A stretch of DNA of 39,426 bases from Verrucomicrobiaceae bacterium (GCA_027486585.1 JAIXOU010000046.1:1-39426), one strand, 5' to 3'; shown: positions 8,115 through 16,627, numbered from the stretch's first letter. Notes: generated from the sequence alone by a model not told the origin. Made by a program: numbers and translations.

Positions 8115-9371
8115 CTAGGCCGCCTTTTGACTGACGACGGGTGGTTTCTTTTCCTTGTCTTTCTTGGCCGGTGGAGGCTCAGCACTTCCATCGATGGTGG
8201 GCAGCACGCGGGCTCCGTCTGCGGGGAAGGGGATGGGTGTCAAACAAAGCACGTCTCCTTCTTTCGGGGCGTTGGTGGCCTTGGCCGAGATGACGATGTG
8301 TTTCTCAGTGCTGACCAGTGGCTCCACAGTCAGGCGACGCAGGGTGTTTTGAGGTCGATCGATGAGGATGATCTCATTCCCTGCGCGGACCGCATTCCGA
8401 GGGATGACGTAGACGCCCTGCAGCGGATCGCCTGCGATTTCTGCCTCGACAAAGGCTCCAATTGTTAATGGCGGGGCACCATCGCTGCGGCGTGCATAGG
8501 GATCGGTCACTTGAGCAATGGCCATGGTCTGGCGTGTCTGCTCATCCAGGCTACTTTCGACCCGCACGATCTTGCCCTGCCAAAGGACGGTTTTTCCATG
8601 CAAGTTGGCCTTTAAAGCGACCATCGCATTTTGTGGCGCAGACTCATCTTGAAAGGGTTGTGGCAGGGACAGGAACTGACTTTCCAGCTCTGGCAGGGGC
8701 AGTCGGATCTCCACGTAATCCACAGCAAAGATGCGCCCGAGAGTGCTGCCTTGATTGACGAATTGGCCTACGTCCGCCGCCTGCTCCAGGACCTGCCCAG
8801 CGTAGGGCGCACGAATGACGGTCCGCTCTAGGTCGCGCTCGGCTTTCGTCACTCTTGCCTTGGCCGAGGCCACGTCTGCTTCGGCTTTGGCCAGTTGCGG
8901 GACACGCAGCACAAAGGCCGATGCCGCCCCACTGCGGCCCATTGCCTTCCAGTTTTCATTGGCCTGTTCGGCACGTGCTTTTTCTTCCGCCAGCATGACT
9001 AGTGACTGCGCTTCATCTGCCTTGGCGACGATGATGGCAGTCTCGTAGTCGATCGTGTCTAGCTTCATCAGAACCTCATCTTTAGCAAAGAACCCACCTG
9101 GGCGGAAGGACGGGCTCATCTCGATGATCTTGCCACTGACTTCAGGCAGCAAGGTGCTGCGGGTGCGCGGCTGCACGGTGCCTTGGGATTTCACCTTCAG
9201 ATCGTAAGTCTGGGCATGCAGGGCAGTGCCTTCTACTCGGACCAGTATCGGCGGGACCTCCATGGTCTCCTGCACTGGCGGATTGCTGATCAGCCACCAT
9301 GCACCATAGACGCAGGCCCCTAGAATACCGAGGGGGATGAGGAGACGGAGGATGTTTTGGAGCAAACGCAT
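8115..9371 (-). CDS. Orphan HlyD/RND-type periplasmic adaptor (membrane fusion protein)
   Basis: A 418-residue membrane fusion protein: N-terminal membrane anchor (about residues 9-27), first half of the lipoyl-like barrel-sandwich (about 72-113, with PEVSGKIIEMSPSFRPGGFF), an alpha-helical hairpin (about 115-185, rich in Ala, Glu, Lys), the second lipoyl half (188-228, TVIRAPYAGQV...VNQGSTLGRI), a beta-barrel region and a membrane-proximal domain. The tail is Pro/Lys-rich (PPPAKKDKEKKPP). Adaptors of this kind normally connect an inner-membrane RND or ABC pump with an outer-membrane channel, but no pump or TolC gene is adjacent. Instead the gene lies between a sigma factor and an amino-acid permease. 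It may serve a pump encoded elsewhere. Confidence 0.88.
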   Translation of the reverse strand: MRLLQNILRLLIPLGILGACVYGAWWLISNPPVQETMEVPPILVRVEGTALHAQTYDLKVKSQGTVQPRTRSTLLPEVSGKIIEMSPSFRPGGFFAKDEVLMKLDTIDYETAIIVAKADEAQSLVMLAEEKARAEQANENWKAMGRSGAASAFVLRVPQLAKAEADVASAKARVTKAERDLERTVIRAPYAGQVLEQAADVGQFVNQGSTLGRIFAVDYVEIRLPLPELESQFLSLPQPFQDESAPQNAMVALKANLHGKTVLWQGKIVRVESSLDEQTRQTMAIAQVTDPYARRSDGAPPLTIGAFVEAEIAGDPLQGVYVIPRNAVRAGNEIILIDRPQNTLRRLTVEPLVSTEKHIVISAKATNAPKEGDVLCLTPIPFPADGARVLPTIDGSAEPPPAKKDKEKKPPVVSQKAA

Positions 9372-9451
9372 CAGAGGACAGTCACTGGAACGCCTGTCAG
9401 TCGCTCATGATTCGAACTTTGTCGAATGATGGCGAAAAAGTTCGCAGTCGA

Positions 9452-10117
9452 TCAGAGCATGGTGTGTTCTAGCGCTTGGACTTCTTTTTTGACCAAAGCC
9501 CCTACACGATGCTTGGCCAGATAGACTTGGGCAGCATTGATTCCAAGGGCCTCACTGGTCTTTTTGACACCCCAGCCTTTCATGACATAACAATCAAAAA
9601 TTTGGAACTGGCGTGGCGATACTTTTGATTTCACCCGCTCCAGCGCGGCTGAGGTGATGTTGTCCCGCCACTCCTTATCCCAGATGCTTTCGAGTAAATT
9701 GTCCTTCTCGCTGGAAAGGTTGTCCAGGGCCAGATTCGAAGTGTCCTCGCTGTCTGCGTTACCCAGATCAGCAAGGGACGGTTGACGTTTGCGCGCACGG
9801 AAAACATCCAGGACGCGCCAGCGGGTCATTTGCAGCAGCCAGGCTTTGAAGGACCCCGCTCTTGGATCGTATTGTCCCTTTTGCACCTGTCGGGCGATGG
9901 CGATGGTGGTCTCCTGAATCACATCAAAAGCCTCATCGCGAGTCAGCCCAGCCTTTGTTGCCACGCTGTAGATGAGCCGCCAGTAAGTCTGATAAAACTC
10001 ATTCCAGGTCTTTTGGTCTTCCCAATTGTTGAGACGTTCGATCAGGCTCTTGCGGGTTTTTTCCCACAGGCCTTTCTCTTTTTTGATCTCATCAGGGATG
10101 TCTGGTAGTTCCTCCAT
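9452..10117 (-). CDS. ECF-like RNA polymerase sigma factor (sigma-70 family)
   Basis: A 221-residue (or 227 with a GTG start at 10135) extracytoplasmic-function-type sigma factor. Region 2 spans about residues 35-110 with WRLIYSVATKAGLTRDEAFDVIQET and the DNA-melting helix FKAWLLQMTRWRVLDVFRARKR; region 4 is at the C-terminus (SPRQFQIFDCYVMKGWGVKKTSEALG...VYLAKHRV), a helix-turn-helix for the -35 element. The linker is long and acidic. This style, with WNEFYQTYWRLIY near the start, is common in Planctomycetes and Verrucomicrobia. No anti-sigma factor lies next to it. It heads a minus-strand run with an adaptor protein, a permease and thrH, which may be its targets or simply co-transcribed. 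ATG at 10117 was chosen over GTG at 10135; neither has a clear ribosome binding site. Confidence 0.88.
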   Translation of the reverse strand: MEELPDIPDEIKKEKGLWEKTRKSLIERLNNWEDQKTWNEFYQTYWRLIYSVATKAGLTRDEAFDVIQETTIAIARQVQKGQYDPRAGSFKAWLLQMTRWRVLDVFRARKRQPSLADLGNADSEDTSNLALDNLSSEKDNLLESIWDKEWRDNITSAALERVKSKVSPRQFQIFDCYVMKGWGVKKTSEALGINAAQVYLAKHRVGALVKKEVQALEHTML

Positions 10118-10373
10118 TGTGCGTTGATTGTCCACTTTACGCCGTCTCTGTCAAACTGCGACTCATGGCTCAGGGGGGGGCGTTTGGAAAAAGGTTTTCT
10201 ATCGGAGATTTTGGTTGGGTGGATTCAGGAGCAATTTCAGTCCTCGACACAGCTTTTCGTTTGGCGTTTTGATGCAGCTGAATTAGCCCCTTTTTTGCCT
10301 GGATGAACGGCATGTCTGGCGAATGATCGGCTTCTGGGATGGAAAAGGATCTGCCATCAAAAACTCTGTGATA

Positions 10374-11126
10374 TCAGTGTTCTTGGTTTTTTGGGAAGCG
10401 TCTCATTTCGTGTCCCAAAATGGCCAGCGTCGTGATGGCGGCTGTCTCGGCCCGAAGAATGAGCGGTCCCAAGGTGACTGGCTGAAAGCCATGTTTTTCT
10501 GCCAAAGCTTCTTCTTCGGAGGTGAAGTCACCTTCAGGTCCGATGAGTGCAAATACACAGTTTTTCCCAGCAAAGGAAAGGTCATGTAGCCCGCAGGTGT
10601 GCTCCGTCAGCGCTGGCATCACTTTGATGGCATCCGCTGGTAGAGAGGGTAAAACACTCTTTAAATCCGCGGGTCGCTCCAATTGGGGGACCCAGGGCGT
10701 GTGACATTGCTTGGCTGACTCGATCATATGTCGTTGCCATTTGAGCCACTTTTTCTCCAACTGATCGCCACTTAGCTGCACGACGCTACGCTGAGTCATC
10801 ACCGGACGCACGCTGCTAGCTCCCAGCTCGGTGGCCTTTTCCAAAAGCCACTCAAATGGCTCCGCCTTGATCATCGCTGGCAGAAGGTGCACTTCAGCCG
10901 AGCGCATCTCATGCTGCACGATGGACTCGATGTCTGCCTGGACACTGTTTTTAGACAGGGCGGTGATCTTCGCTGCTGCGACTCGTCCATCGCCATCAAA
11001 GACCTCAATCCGGTCGCCGATCTGCCGCCGCAGAACTCGAGAACAATGCGCAGCCTCGTCTCCAGAAAAGACCAGGTTTTCCGGCTGCCAAAGCGCCGAC
11101 GCTAAATAAAAACGACTGAGAGACAT
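10374..11126 (-). CDS. rsmE: 16S rRNA (uracil-1498-N3)-methyltransferase RsmE
   Basis: RsmE of 250 residues, methylating N3 of U1498 in 16S rRNA with S-adenosylmethionine. It has the N-terminal PUA-like domain (MSLSRFYLAS ... HCSRVLRRQIGDRIEVFDGDGR) and the C-terminal SPOUT knot with LIGPEGDFTSEEE and LGPLILRAETAAITTLAIL, the trefoil-knot cofactor site. AKQCHTPWVPQ before the knot also fits. The Met at 11126 matches the family start; upstream in-frame starts add residues that do not look conserved. It lies 84 bases behind the PEP-hydrolase-family gene on the same strand. The 250-base gap after it (10118-10373, up to the sigma factor start) contains a G8 run at 10173-10180 but no supported gene. 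Confidence 0.95.
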   Translation of the reverse strand: MSLSRFYLASALWQPENLVFSGDEAAHCSRVLRRQIGDRIEVFDGDGRVAAAKITALSKNSVQADIESIVQHEMRSAEVHLLPAMIKAEPFEWLLEKATELGASSVRPVMTQRSVVQLSGDQLEKKWLKWQRHMIESAKQCHTPWVPQLERPADLKSVLPSLPADAIKVMPALTEHTCGLHDLSFAGKNCVFALIGPEGDFTSEEEALAEKHGFQPVTLGPLILRAETAAITTLAILGHEMRRFPKNQEH

Positions 11127-11210
11127 GAGGGTGACAATAAATCCGAGAACACGACCAGTAGTGGCCATGTCCTCAGGCTTTTGCAACTCAAGGCTAGCAA
11201 ACGATGCCGA

Positions 11211-12071
11211 CTACGGTTTCGGCACTTTTTTGAATTCGCGGGTCAGAGTCGTCAGAGAATCCTCCACGCCCATGCGCTCTAGGCTGCTAGCGCCCACGAA
11301 CCCATCTGCTGAGGTCTTGCTCAGGATAAACTCCACATCTTTGGGCGTATTGATGGGGCCACCGTGAGTCAGAGTGAAAATGTCCTTCTTCACGCTGCGG
11401 GCGGCATCAATGATGTCCTGAGTGACCTTCACGGTGTGATCCCAACTGACCACGGCATTGGTCACGCCGATGCTGCCACCGACCGTGGTGCCGACGTGGG
11501 CAATGATGGCATCGGCTCCATTCTTGGCCATCTCGATGGCCTCCTCAGGAGTGGCGACATAAACGATGCTGAAGAGGTCCATCTTTGTGGCTAGGCCGAT
11601 CATCTCAAATTCCTTGTGCACGCCCATGCCGGTCTCTTCCAGCACGCCACGGAAATGACCATCGACGATCGTGTGAGTGGGGAAATTGTTCACACCAGAG
11701 AAACCCATCTCCTTCACACGTCCCAGCCAATGCCACATGCGGCGGCGTGGGTCGGTTGCATGAACACCACAAATCACTGGGATTTCTTTGACCACTGGTA
11801 GCACTTCATATTCCCCAATTTCCATGGCGATGGCATTGGCATCACCATAGGCCATGAGACCGCACGTACTGCCATGTCCCATCATGCGGAAGCGGCCGCT
11901 GTTATAAATGATGATCAGATCGGCACCGCCCTTTTCGATGAATTTAGCACTGATCCCCGTGCCTGCACCAGCAGCGATGATCGGCTCACCTTTGGCGAGG
12001 GTGGCCTTGAGACGATCTACGACTTCTTGTTTCGTGTAGGGATTTCCGATTCCGGTCCAGATGTTTGCCAT
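11211..12071 (-). CDS. PEP-hydrolase family TIM-barrel protein
   Basis: A 286-residue protein of the phosphoenolpyruvate hydrolase-like / TIM-barrel family (Pfam PEP_hydrolase). Recognisable blocks are GEPIIAAGAGTGISAKFIEKGGADLIIIYNSGRFRM, PVICGVHATDPRR, GFSGVNNFPTHTIVDGHFR, ADAIIAHVGTTVGGSIG and THGGPINTPKDVEFIL, all placed as expected for a (beta/alpha)8 barrel related to the isocitrate lyase/PEP mutase superfamily. The biological substrate of most members is not established; in other organisms a Tm-1-like ATP-binding protein often accompanies it, but none is present here. It is transcribed away from an AraC regulator across a 110-base region with repeated half-sites, so AraC control is likely. 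rsmE follows on the same strand. Confidence 0.85.
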   Translation of the reverse strand: MANIWTGIGNPYTKQEVVDRLKATLAKGEPIIAAGAGTGISAKFIEKGGADLIIIYNSGRFRMMGHGSTCGLMAYGDANAIAMEIGEYEVLPVVKEIPVICGVHATDPRRRMWHWLGRVKEMGFSGVNNFPTHTIVDGHFRGVLEETGMGVHKEFEMIGLATKMDLFSIVYVATPEEAIEMAKNGADAIIAHVGTTVGGSIGVTNAVVSWDHTVKVTQDIIDAARSVKKDIFTLTHGGPINTPKDVEFILSKTSADGFVGASSLERMGVEDSLTTLTREFKKVPKP

Positions 12072-12090
12072 GGCTGTGAGTGAAGTTGAC

Positions 12091-12173
12091 GGTTGTTTAC
12101 GATAGCTAAGGGTGGATGACAGAGGTTAGGATCAATCGTAAACCACCATCAACCATTCTAAACAACCGTAAAC
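12091..12173. promoter_or_regulatory. Divergent control region with three AraC-like half-sites
   Basis: GGTTGTTTACGAT (12091-12103) and ATCGTAAACCACC (12135-12147) form an inverted repeat with 12 of 13 matching positions. A third related copy, AAACAACCGTAAAC (12160-12173), follows in the same orientation as the second. They lie between the divergent PEP-hydrolase-family and AraC genes, which is where an AraC-family activator would bind as tandem or looped half-sites. Binding is inferred, not shown. Confidence 0.6.
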
Positions 12174-12181
12174 TTTTGCAC

Positions 12182-13069
12182 ATGCACGGCTCTTCTTCCA
12201 TCCTTGAACTATCCGAAACGCACACCCTGGGCGAAAAGACAGAGTTTAAAGTCGTGCAGGCCAGCGATTCAGATAAGCGCCCATGGCTGCGCGGAGCCCC
12301 AGTCTGTGGAACTCTGAAATCACACCGCATCTCCCACGCTGGCATTATGACTGCACGTGCCCCATACCGCATCGTGCGCATGCATCAGGGCGGTCTTTAC
12401 TTTTTAGCATGCCTCAGTGGTGAGGGCCGAGTGCTCGTGGATGGTCGATGGCAGAAATGCAGCGCCGGCATGGCGGTGGCCCTGCCCGCCTTCATGGTGA
12501 ATGCCTTTGAAGCCGTAAAGGGAAAAGATTGGCGCTGCTGCTGGGTGCGTTATGAACAGCAACCGGAGCAGAAACCTATCCTCAATAGCAGCTCACCGCA
12601 GATGGCCACTTTTCAGGGACAGCCCCTATGGAATGCTATCGAAGGGCTCATCTCCGAGTCTGCTCAGGAGTCTAAGCCCGCCGCCATGTTTCATTGGGTC
12701 GAGCTGATCCACAGCTATGTCGAGCGCTTTGCCCAACCTTGGCAGCAAGACGACCGTCTCTGGCGTCTTTGGGAAATGGTTGCGGCTGATGTGGGGCGTG
12801 ATTGGACGCTCGATGAGCTAGCCCACCGTGCCCATGTCAGTGCCGAGCATCTGCGTCGGCTCTGCCGTCGTGCCCTCGGCCGCACACCCATGCATCACGT
12901 TACGTGGCTGCGCATGAGAAAGGCCTGTGAGCTGCTCTCCACCACCAATCTTAAAGTCGAAACAGTCTCCAATACCGTCGGCTACCAGAACCCATTCGTT
13001 TTTAGCAATACCTTCAAAAAATGGATCGGCTGGCGGCCGAGCGAACACAGATCAAAGATGGGGGCTTAA
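12182..13069 (+). CDS. AraC-family transcriptional regulator
   Basis: A 295-residue regulator with an N-terminal cupin-like sensing domain (about residues 30-130, YRIVRMHQGGLYFLACLSGEGRVLVDGRW) and a C-terminal double helix-turn-helix AraC domain (about 205-290) with LDELAHRAHVSAEHLRRLCRRALG and the conserved second-helix pattern VETVSNTVGYQNPFVFSNTFKKWIGWRPSEHR. Small carbohydrate-like effectors are usual in this class but the ligand is unknown. The frame is open from the ATG at 12116, but that start would run through the putative operator; the Met at 12182 is preferred and leaves the control region free. It probably regulates itself and the divergent TIM-barrel gene. Confidence 0.9.
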   Translation: MHGSSSILELSETHTLGEKTEFKVVQASDSDKRPWLRGAPVCGTLKSHRISHAGIMTARAPYRIVRMHQGGLYFLACLSGEGRVLVDGRWQKCSAGMAVALPAFMVNAFEAVKGKDWRCCWVRYEQQPEQKPILNSSSPQMATFQGQPLWNAIEGLISESAQESKPAAMFHWVELIHSYVERFAQPWQQDDRLWRLWEMVAADVGRDWTLDELAHRAHVSAEHLRRLCRRALGRTPMHHVTWLRMRKACELLSTTNLKVETVSNTVGYQNPFVFSNTFKKWIGWRPSEHRSKMGA

Positions 13070-13152
13070 TCGGTCAATGGCCGTCGGATCTCGGATCAAT
13101 CTAGCTTAAAATTTCTGCGTGTTTTAGTCGAGCTACGTCGTTTTGATCATCC

Positions 13153-14325
13153 ATGAATCGCCGATCTTTTATCGCAGTCTTGCCTGCTTCACTGGCCACT
13201 CTTCAAGCAAACGATGCTAAGAAACTGCGCGTCGCCATCATCGGCCACACGGGACGTGGCAACTATGGGCATGGGCTAGACACTTTGTGGTCTAAGATAC
13301 CCGAAACAGAGATTGTAGCTGTCGCAGATGCTGACCCCAAAGGATTAGCCGCAGCCCAAAAGAAACTCTCGTTACAGCGCGGTTTTGCGGATTACCGTCA
13401 GATGCTCACCGAGGTCAAACCAGACATTGTTGCTGTTGGTCCACGTCACGTCGATCAGCATCGAGACATGATTTTAGCCTCCATTCAGGCTGGGGCTCGC
13501 GGCATTTATGTGGAAAAGCCTTTTTGCCGAAGCTTGGAGGAGGTCGATGAGATCATCCTCGCCTGTGAAAAAGCAGGCACTAAACTGGCAATCGCTCACA
13601 GAAACCGCCAACACCCCGTTTTGCCTATCGTCGCCAAGCTAATCCAAGACGGCCTCCTTGGTCGGATGCTTGAAATGCGCGGTCGAGGCAAAGAAGATGC
13701 ACGCGGTGGATCACTGGATCTTTGGGTGCTCGGATCACACATCGTCAACTTGGGCTGTTATTTCGGTGGTGATCCCATCGCCTGCAGTGCGGTCGTCAAA
13801 CAGGACGGTCATCTCATCACCAAAGCCGATCTTAAACAGGGAGATGAAGGGATCGGCTTACTCGCAGGCAATGAAGTGCATGCCCGCTACGAATTGGCCA
13901 CTGGCATCACTTTATACTTCGATTCGATCCAAAATGCGGGTGTTAAAGAAGCTGGCTTTGGCCTGCAAATCATTGGCACTAAAGGTATCATCGACTTCCG
14001 CATTGATCAGGAACCGTTGGCTCACTTTTTGCCGGGCAACCCGTTTCAGCCATCCTCACCAGCCCGCGCTTGGATTCCCATCACGACAGCCGGTTTAGGT
14101 AAGCCTGAACCTATCGCGAATCTCGGTCAAAAAGTTTCCAGCCACGAGGTGGCTGGTCGGGATCTGATTGCAGCAATCCAAGAAAATCGCACCCCGCTGT
14201 GTGATGCGCAGCAAGGTCGTCAAACCATTGAAATGATCAGCGCCGTCTTTGAGTCTCATCGGCTCGGCGGAAATCGAGTGAACATTCCTTTAGTGACCAA
14301 GGTCAATCCGTTGACCCTGTTATGA
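13153..14325 (+). CDS. Gfo/Idh/MocA-family oxidoreductase with twin-arginine signal
   Basis: A 390-residue NAD(P)-dependent oxidoreductase. The N-terminus (MNRRSFIAVLPASLA) has a twin-arginine motif followed by a short hydrophobic stretch, so export by the Tat pathway with bound cofactor is likely. The Rossmann site is atypical but visible (VAIIGHTGRGNYGHG, about residues 27-41), and the family EKP motif is present (YVEKPFCRS), with a catalytic-type His in SHIVNLGC. Such secreted members are abundant in Planctomycetes and Verrucomicrobia and act on sugars or polyols; the substrate is unknown. The stop overlaps the ATG of the DUF1287 gene (ATGA at 14322-14325), showing translational coupling. 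Confidence 0.9.
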   Translation: MNRRSFIAVLPASLATLQANDAKKLRVAIIGHTGRGNYGHGLDTLWSKIPETEIVAVADADPKGLAAAQKKLSLQRGFADYRQMLTEVKPDIVAVGPRHVDQHRDMILASIQAGARGIYVEKPFCRSLEEVDEIILACEKAGTKLAIAHRNRQHPVLPIVAKLIQDGLLGRMLEMRGRGKEDARGGSLDLWVLGSHIVNLGCYFGGDPIACSAVVKQDGHLITKADLKQGDEGIGLLAGNEVHARYELATGITLYFDSIQNAGVKEAGFGLQIIGTKGIIDFRIDQEPLAHFLPGNPFQPSSPARAWIPITTAGLGKPEPIANLGQKVSSHEVAGRDLIAAIQENRTPLCDAQQGRQTIEMISAVFESHRLGGNRVNIPLVTKVNPLTLL

Positions 14326-14975
14326 AACGACACTCACGATGCCTCCAGCTCTCTGTCCTCGCTTGCTTGAACCTGATCGCCGCGAGCTGCCATGCCCAGG
14401 ATACCACGAAGGCAGCGGAAGCTGCACGGAAACAGGTGCCAAAGGATGAAAGCTTTGCCACGAAGTTGACTCATGCAGCCCTGGACCGCACCCAGCAGCG
14501 CGTTCGCTATGATCCTGCCTATGTTTCCCTGAGTTATCCTGGAGGCGATGTCCCCTCTGACACTGGCGTCTGCACCGATGAAGTCATCCGCTCTTACCGG
14601 GCGCTCGGGATCGATTTGCAAAAGCTCGTGCATGAAGACATGAAGCGGGCTTTTTCAGTTTATCCCAAAAACTGGGGACTCAGTTCCACTGACAAGAACA
14701 TCGACCACCGCCGCGTGCCGAATTTGCAAACATTCTTCAAACGGCGCAGAGCTTCTCTCCCCGTGACTCAAATAGCCGCGGACTACAAACCAGGCGACCT
14801 CATCACCTGCACCGTGGCTGGAAAACTGCCACACATCGCCCTTGTCGTGCCCTCACCAACCGGCACCGGCAACCCCTGGATCGTCCATAACATCGGACAA
14901 GGCCCGCAGTGTGAGGATCGTCTGTTTGAATTCCCACTAACAGGTCACTATCGATTTCATCCCAGAGAACCCTGA
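14322..14975 (+). CDS. Exported DUF1287 protein (YijF-like, NlpC/P60-type fold)
   Basis: A 217-residue DUF1287 protein. A signal sequence (about residues 1-25) ends in IAASCHAQ, where either lipidation of Cys23 or signal peptidase I cleavage after Ala25 is possible. The family core is clear: GDVPSDTGVCTDEVIRSYRALGIDLQ with Cys84 as probable nucleophile, DHRRVPNLQTFFKRR, YKPGDLITC, and LPHIALVV with His171, then IVHNIGQGP. This Cys-His arrangement suggests a papain-like hydrolase or amidase in the envelope, but the family's activity is not known. It is coupled to the upstream oxidoreductase gene by a 4-base overlap, and its stop codon touches the stop codon of the convergent channel gene with no base between. 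Confidence 0.88.
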   Translation: MKRHSRCLQLSVLACLNLIAASCHAQDTTKAAEAARKQVPKDESFATKLTHAALDRTQQRVRYDPAYVSLSYPGGDVPSDTGVCTDEVIRSYRALGIDLQKLVHEDMKRAFSVYPKNWGLSSTDKNIDHRRVPNLQTFFKRRRASLPVTQIAADYKPGDLITCTVAGKLPHIALVVPSPTGTGNPWIVHNIGQGPQCEDRLFEFPLTGHYRFHPREP

Positions 14976-15530
14976 TCAGTCGCCCTGTTTTTTCTCGGCT
15001 CGGATCGAGTCCTTTAAGCTGATGAAATCTGACAGCAGAAAAATGACCGTGAAGAAAGCCAGAATGACCTCCATCATCGTCACGACTTTGGCCGGAATCG
15101 TCTGCGGAGTGACATCGCCAAAGCCAAAGAAGGAGAAGTTCAGTACGCTGAAAAAGAAACACTCGAAGATAACTTCGCCTTGGTTCCAAGTTTCTTGAAA
15201 GCCACTGAAGCTGCCGAGATTGGCTGTCTCAAGACACCAGTAATCCAAGGCAAAGGAAAGGGTGATCTGCGCCATGTTCACGCCCATCAGACCAAGAAAA
15301 CGATGGTAAGGAATGTTGTGGGAAGTTGCCAACAGGATGTGCTGAAGATTCTCGATAAAAAAGAACACCGTTTTCGCCAGTGCCCAGACCATGATCAGCA
15401 GACAGATCCCATTCATCGGCATCCATTGCTTCTGAATGCCCAACTCGATTCCCAACGCCACCAAGACAATCAGCACCACTTCCATCGTCTGACGAAACAT
15501 CTGCTGGGGAAAAGAAGGCTCCGAGTTCAT
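14976..15530 (-). CDS. Small potassium-channel-like (Ion_trans_2) membrane protein
   Basis: A 184-residue membrane protein with about four hydrophobic segments: roughly residues 16-34, 41-60, 78-98 and 145-170, plus a pore-helix region at 118-134. The stretch FSFFGFGDVTP (132-142) aligns with the potassium selectivity filter and its flank, but the usual TVGYGD is FFGFGD, so the Thr that forms the innermost ion site is Phe. This argues for an Ion_trans_2-like fold with changed or lost selectivity. No cytoplasmic RCK/TrkA domain follows. The gene is convergent with the DUF1287 gene (stop codons abut). A short CTGGGC/GCCCAG hairpin lies just upstream of the start at 15543-15557. Confidence 0.75.
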   Translation of the reverse strand: MNSEPSFPQQMFRQTMEVVLIVLVALGIELGIQKQWMPMNGICLLIMVWALAKTVFFFIENLQHILLATSHNIPYHRFLGLMGVNMAQITLSFALDYWCLETANLGSFSGFQETWNQGEVIFECFFFSVLNFSFFGFGDVTPQTIPAKVVTMMEVILAFFTVIFLLSDFISLKDSIRAEKKQGD

Positions 15531-15587
15531 CCGCGTGAATAGACTGGGCTATGCCCAGGAACAAGCTCCAACCAGCACAAAAACAAA

Positions 15588-15613
15588 CAGGGCGGACCAC
15601 TCGGTCCGCCCTG
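15588..15613 (-). terminator. Hairpin terminator after the PP2C phosphatase gene
   Basis: CAGGGCGGACC (15588-15598) pairs perfectly with GGTCCGCCCTG (15603-15613) around a 4-base loop. On the minus strand the stem is followed by TTTGTTTTTGTG, a good terminator tail. It lies 178 bases behind the phosphatase gene and separates it from the channel gene. The rest of 15614-15790 shows no gene. Confidence 0.78.
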
Positions 15614-15790
15614 AAGTTTTCGAAGGATGCCAACAGCCAGAAGAACAACCCACTATTTGAAATTTTCGGTTGGAAGCCGCGCTTCCCTCACCTGCAAACA
15701 TTGTCTCACCTTTTGAAACCGATGTGTCAGCCGTCGGTAAATGGCTTGTAAGTCGTTTGTGAAATGTCGATGAAAGAATGAGTCCTGGGC

Positions 15791-16627
15791 TTAAACCAGT
15801 TCCACGACAATGGCGGTGCAGTTGTCACGCCCGGATTCTGAGACAGCTAGTTCAACGATCTTGGTTGCCTTTGGCCGATCAGGGGAAGGGTTCGTGGCAT
15901 GCTCAAGCAAGCGGGCATCCCAGAGTCCATCAATGACGCCGTCTGAGCAGATGAGAAAGCGATCACCGGCATAGCAACTGACAGAACCGAGATGAGGCCG
16001 CAGCGTTTGCTGGCCTGCTCCCAGCGCCTGATTGAGCACATTCTTGGCCGGGTGAGTGCGGGCTTCACGCTCATTGAGCTTTCCATTCCGCCGCAGCCAG
16101 CCGACATGACTATGATCATGGGTCAGTTGAGTCATGCCGCCTGAAGCAGGAAGATAATAGATTCGGCTATCCCCCACATGCACGAAATGCATCCAGCCAG
16201 GTGAAAAGCAGGCCAGACTCAGCGTTGCTCCCATGCCTGCGCATTCGGCATAACTACGCCCTAGCTTCAGTAGGTCAGCGTGCACTTGATGGCAGAGTTC
16301 ATTGAGTACTTCGTCAAAGCCTGCACCCAATCCCTGAGCTGCCAGTTTGTAGGCCCGGGGCATCAGTCGGGTGATTTTTTCCACAGTGATTTTGCTGGCA
16401 AACTCGCCCGACTTGGCTCCTCCCATGCCATCACTCACCGCAAAGACAAAATCTCCCGTTGAGAAATCTCCGTGGCCTGTCTTTCCCAGATAACGCGCTT
16501 CACAGGCATCGTAGGTTAAGGCTAGAAACACATCTTCATTGTTTTTCCTGAACCGCCCCACGTGAGTCATGCCCGACCAATGCAGGGTTGATGGGGCAGT
16601 TGAAATCGGAGTTTCGGGGTCAGACAT
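15791..16627 (-). CDS. PP2C-family serine/threonine phosphatase
   Basis: A soluble 278-residue PP2C (PPM) phosphatase with all metal-binding motifs: RKNNED (27-32), SDGMGG with Asp66, GDSRIY (152-157), CSDG with Asp229 and RDNCTA with Asp268. It removes phosphate from Ser/Thr of proteins in a Mn/Mg-dependent way. In many bacteria such an enzyme is paired with an Hanks-type kinase or FHA protein, but none is next to it. It is a single-gene unit: divergent from the DUF1080 gene across 139 bases and followed by a strong hairpin. Confidence 0.95.
   Translation of the reverse strand: MSDPETPISTAPSTLHWSGMTHVGRFRKNNEDVFLALTYDACEARYLGKTGHGDFSTGDFVFAVSDGMGGAKSGEFASKITVEKITRLMPRAYKLAAQGLGAGFDEVLNELCHQVHADLLKLGRSYAECAGMGATLSLACFSPGWMHFVHVGDSRIYYLPASGGMTQLTHDHSHVGWLRRNGKLNEREARTHPAKNVLNQALGAGQQTLRPHLGSVSCYAGDRFLICSDGVIDGLWDARLLEHATNPSPDRPKATKIVELAVSESGRDNCTAIVVELV

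Noticed and set aside
10124-10306. 60-codon plus-strand frame between the sigma factor and rsmE
   Set aside because: Overlaps the sigma factor start, has no ribosome site and an unremarkable composition; the region is probably promoter DNA.
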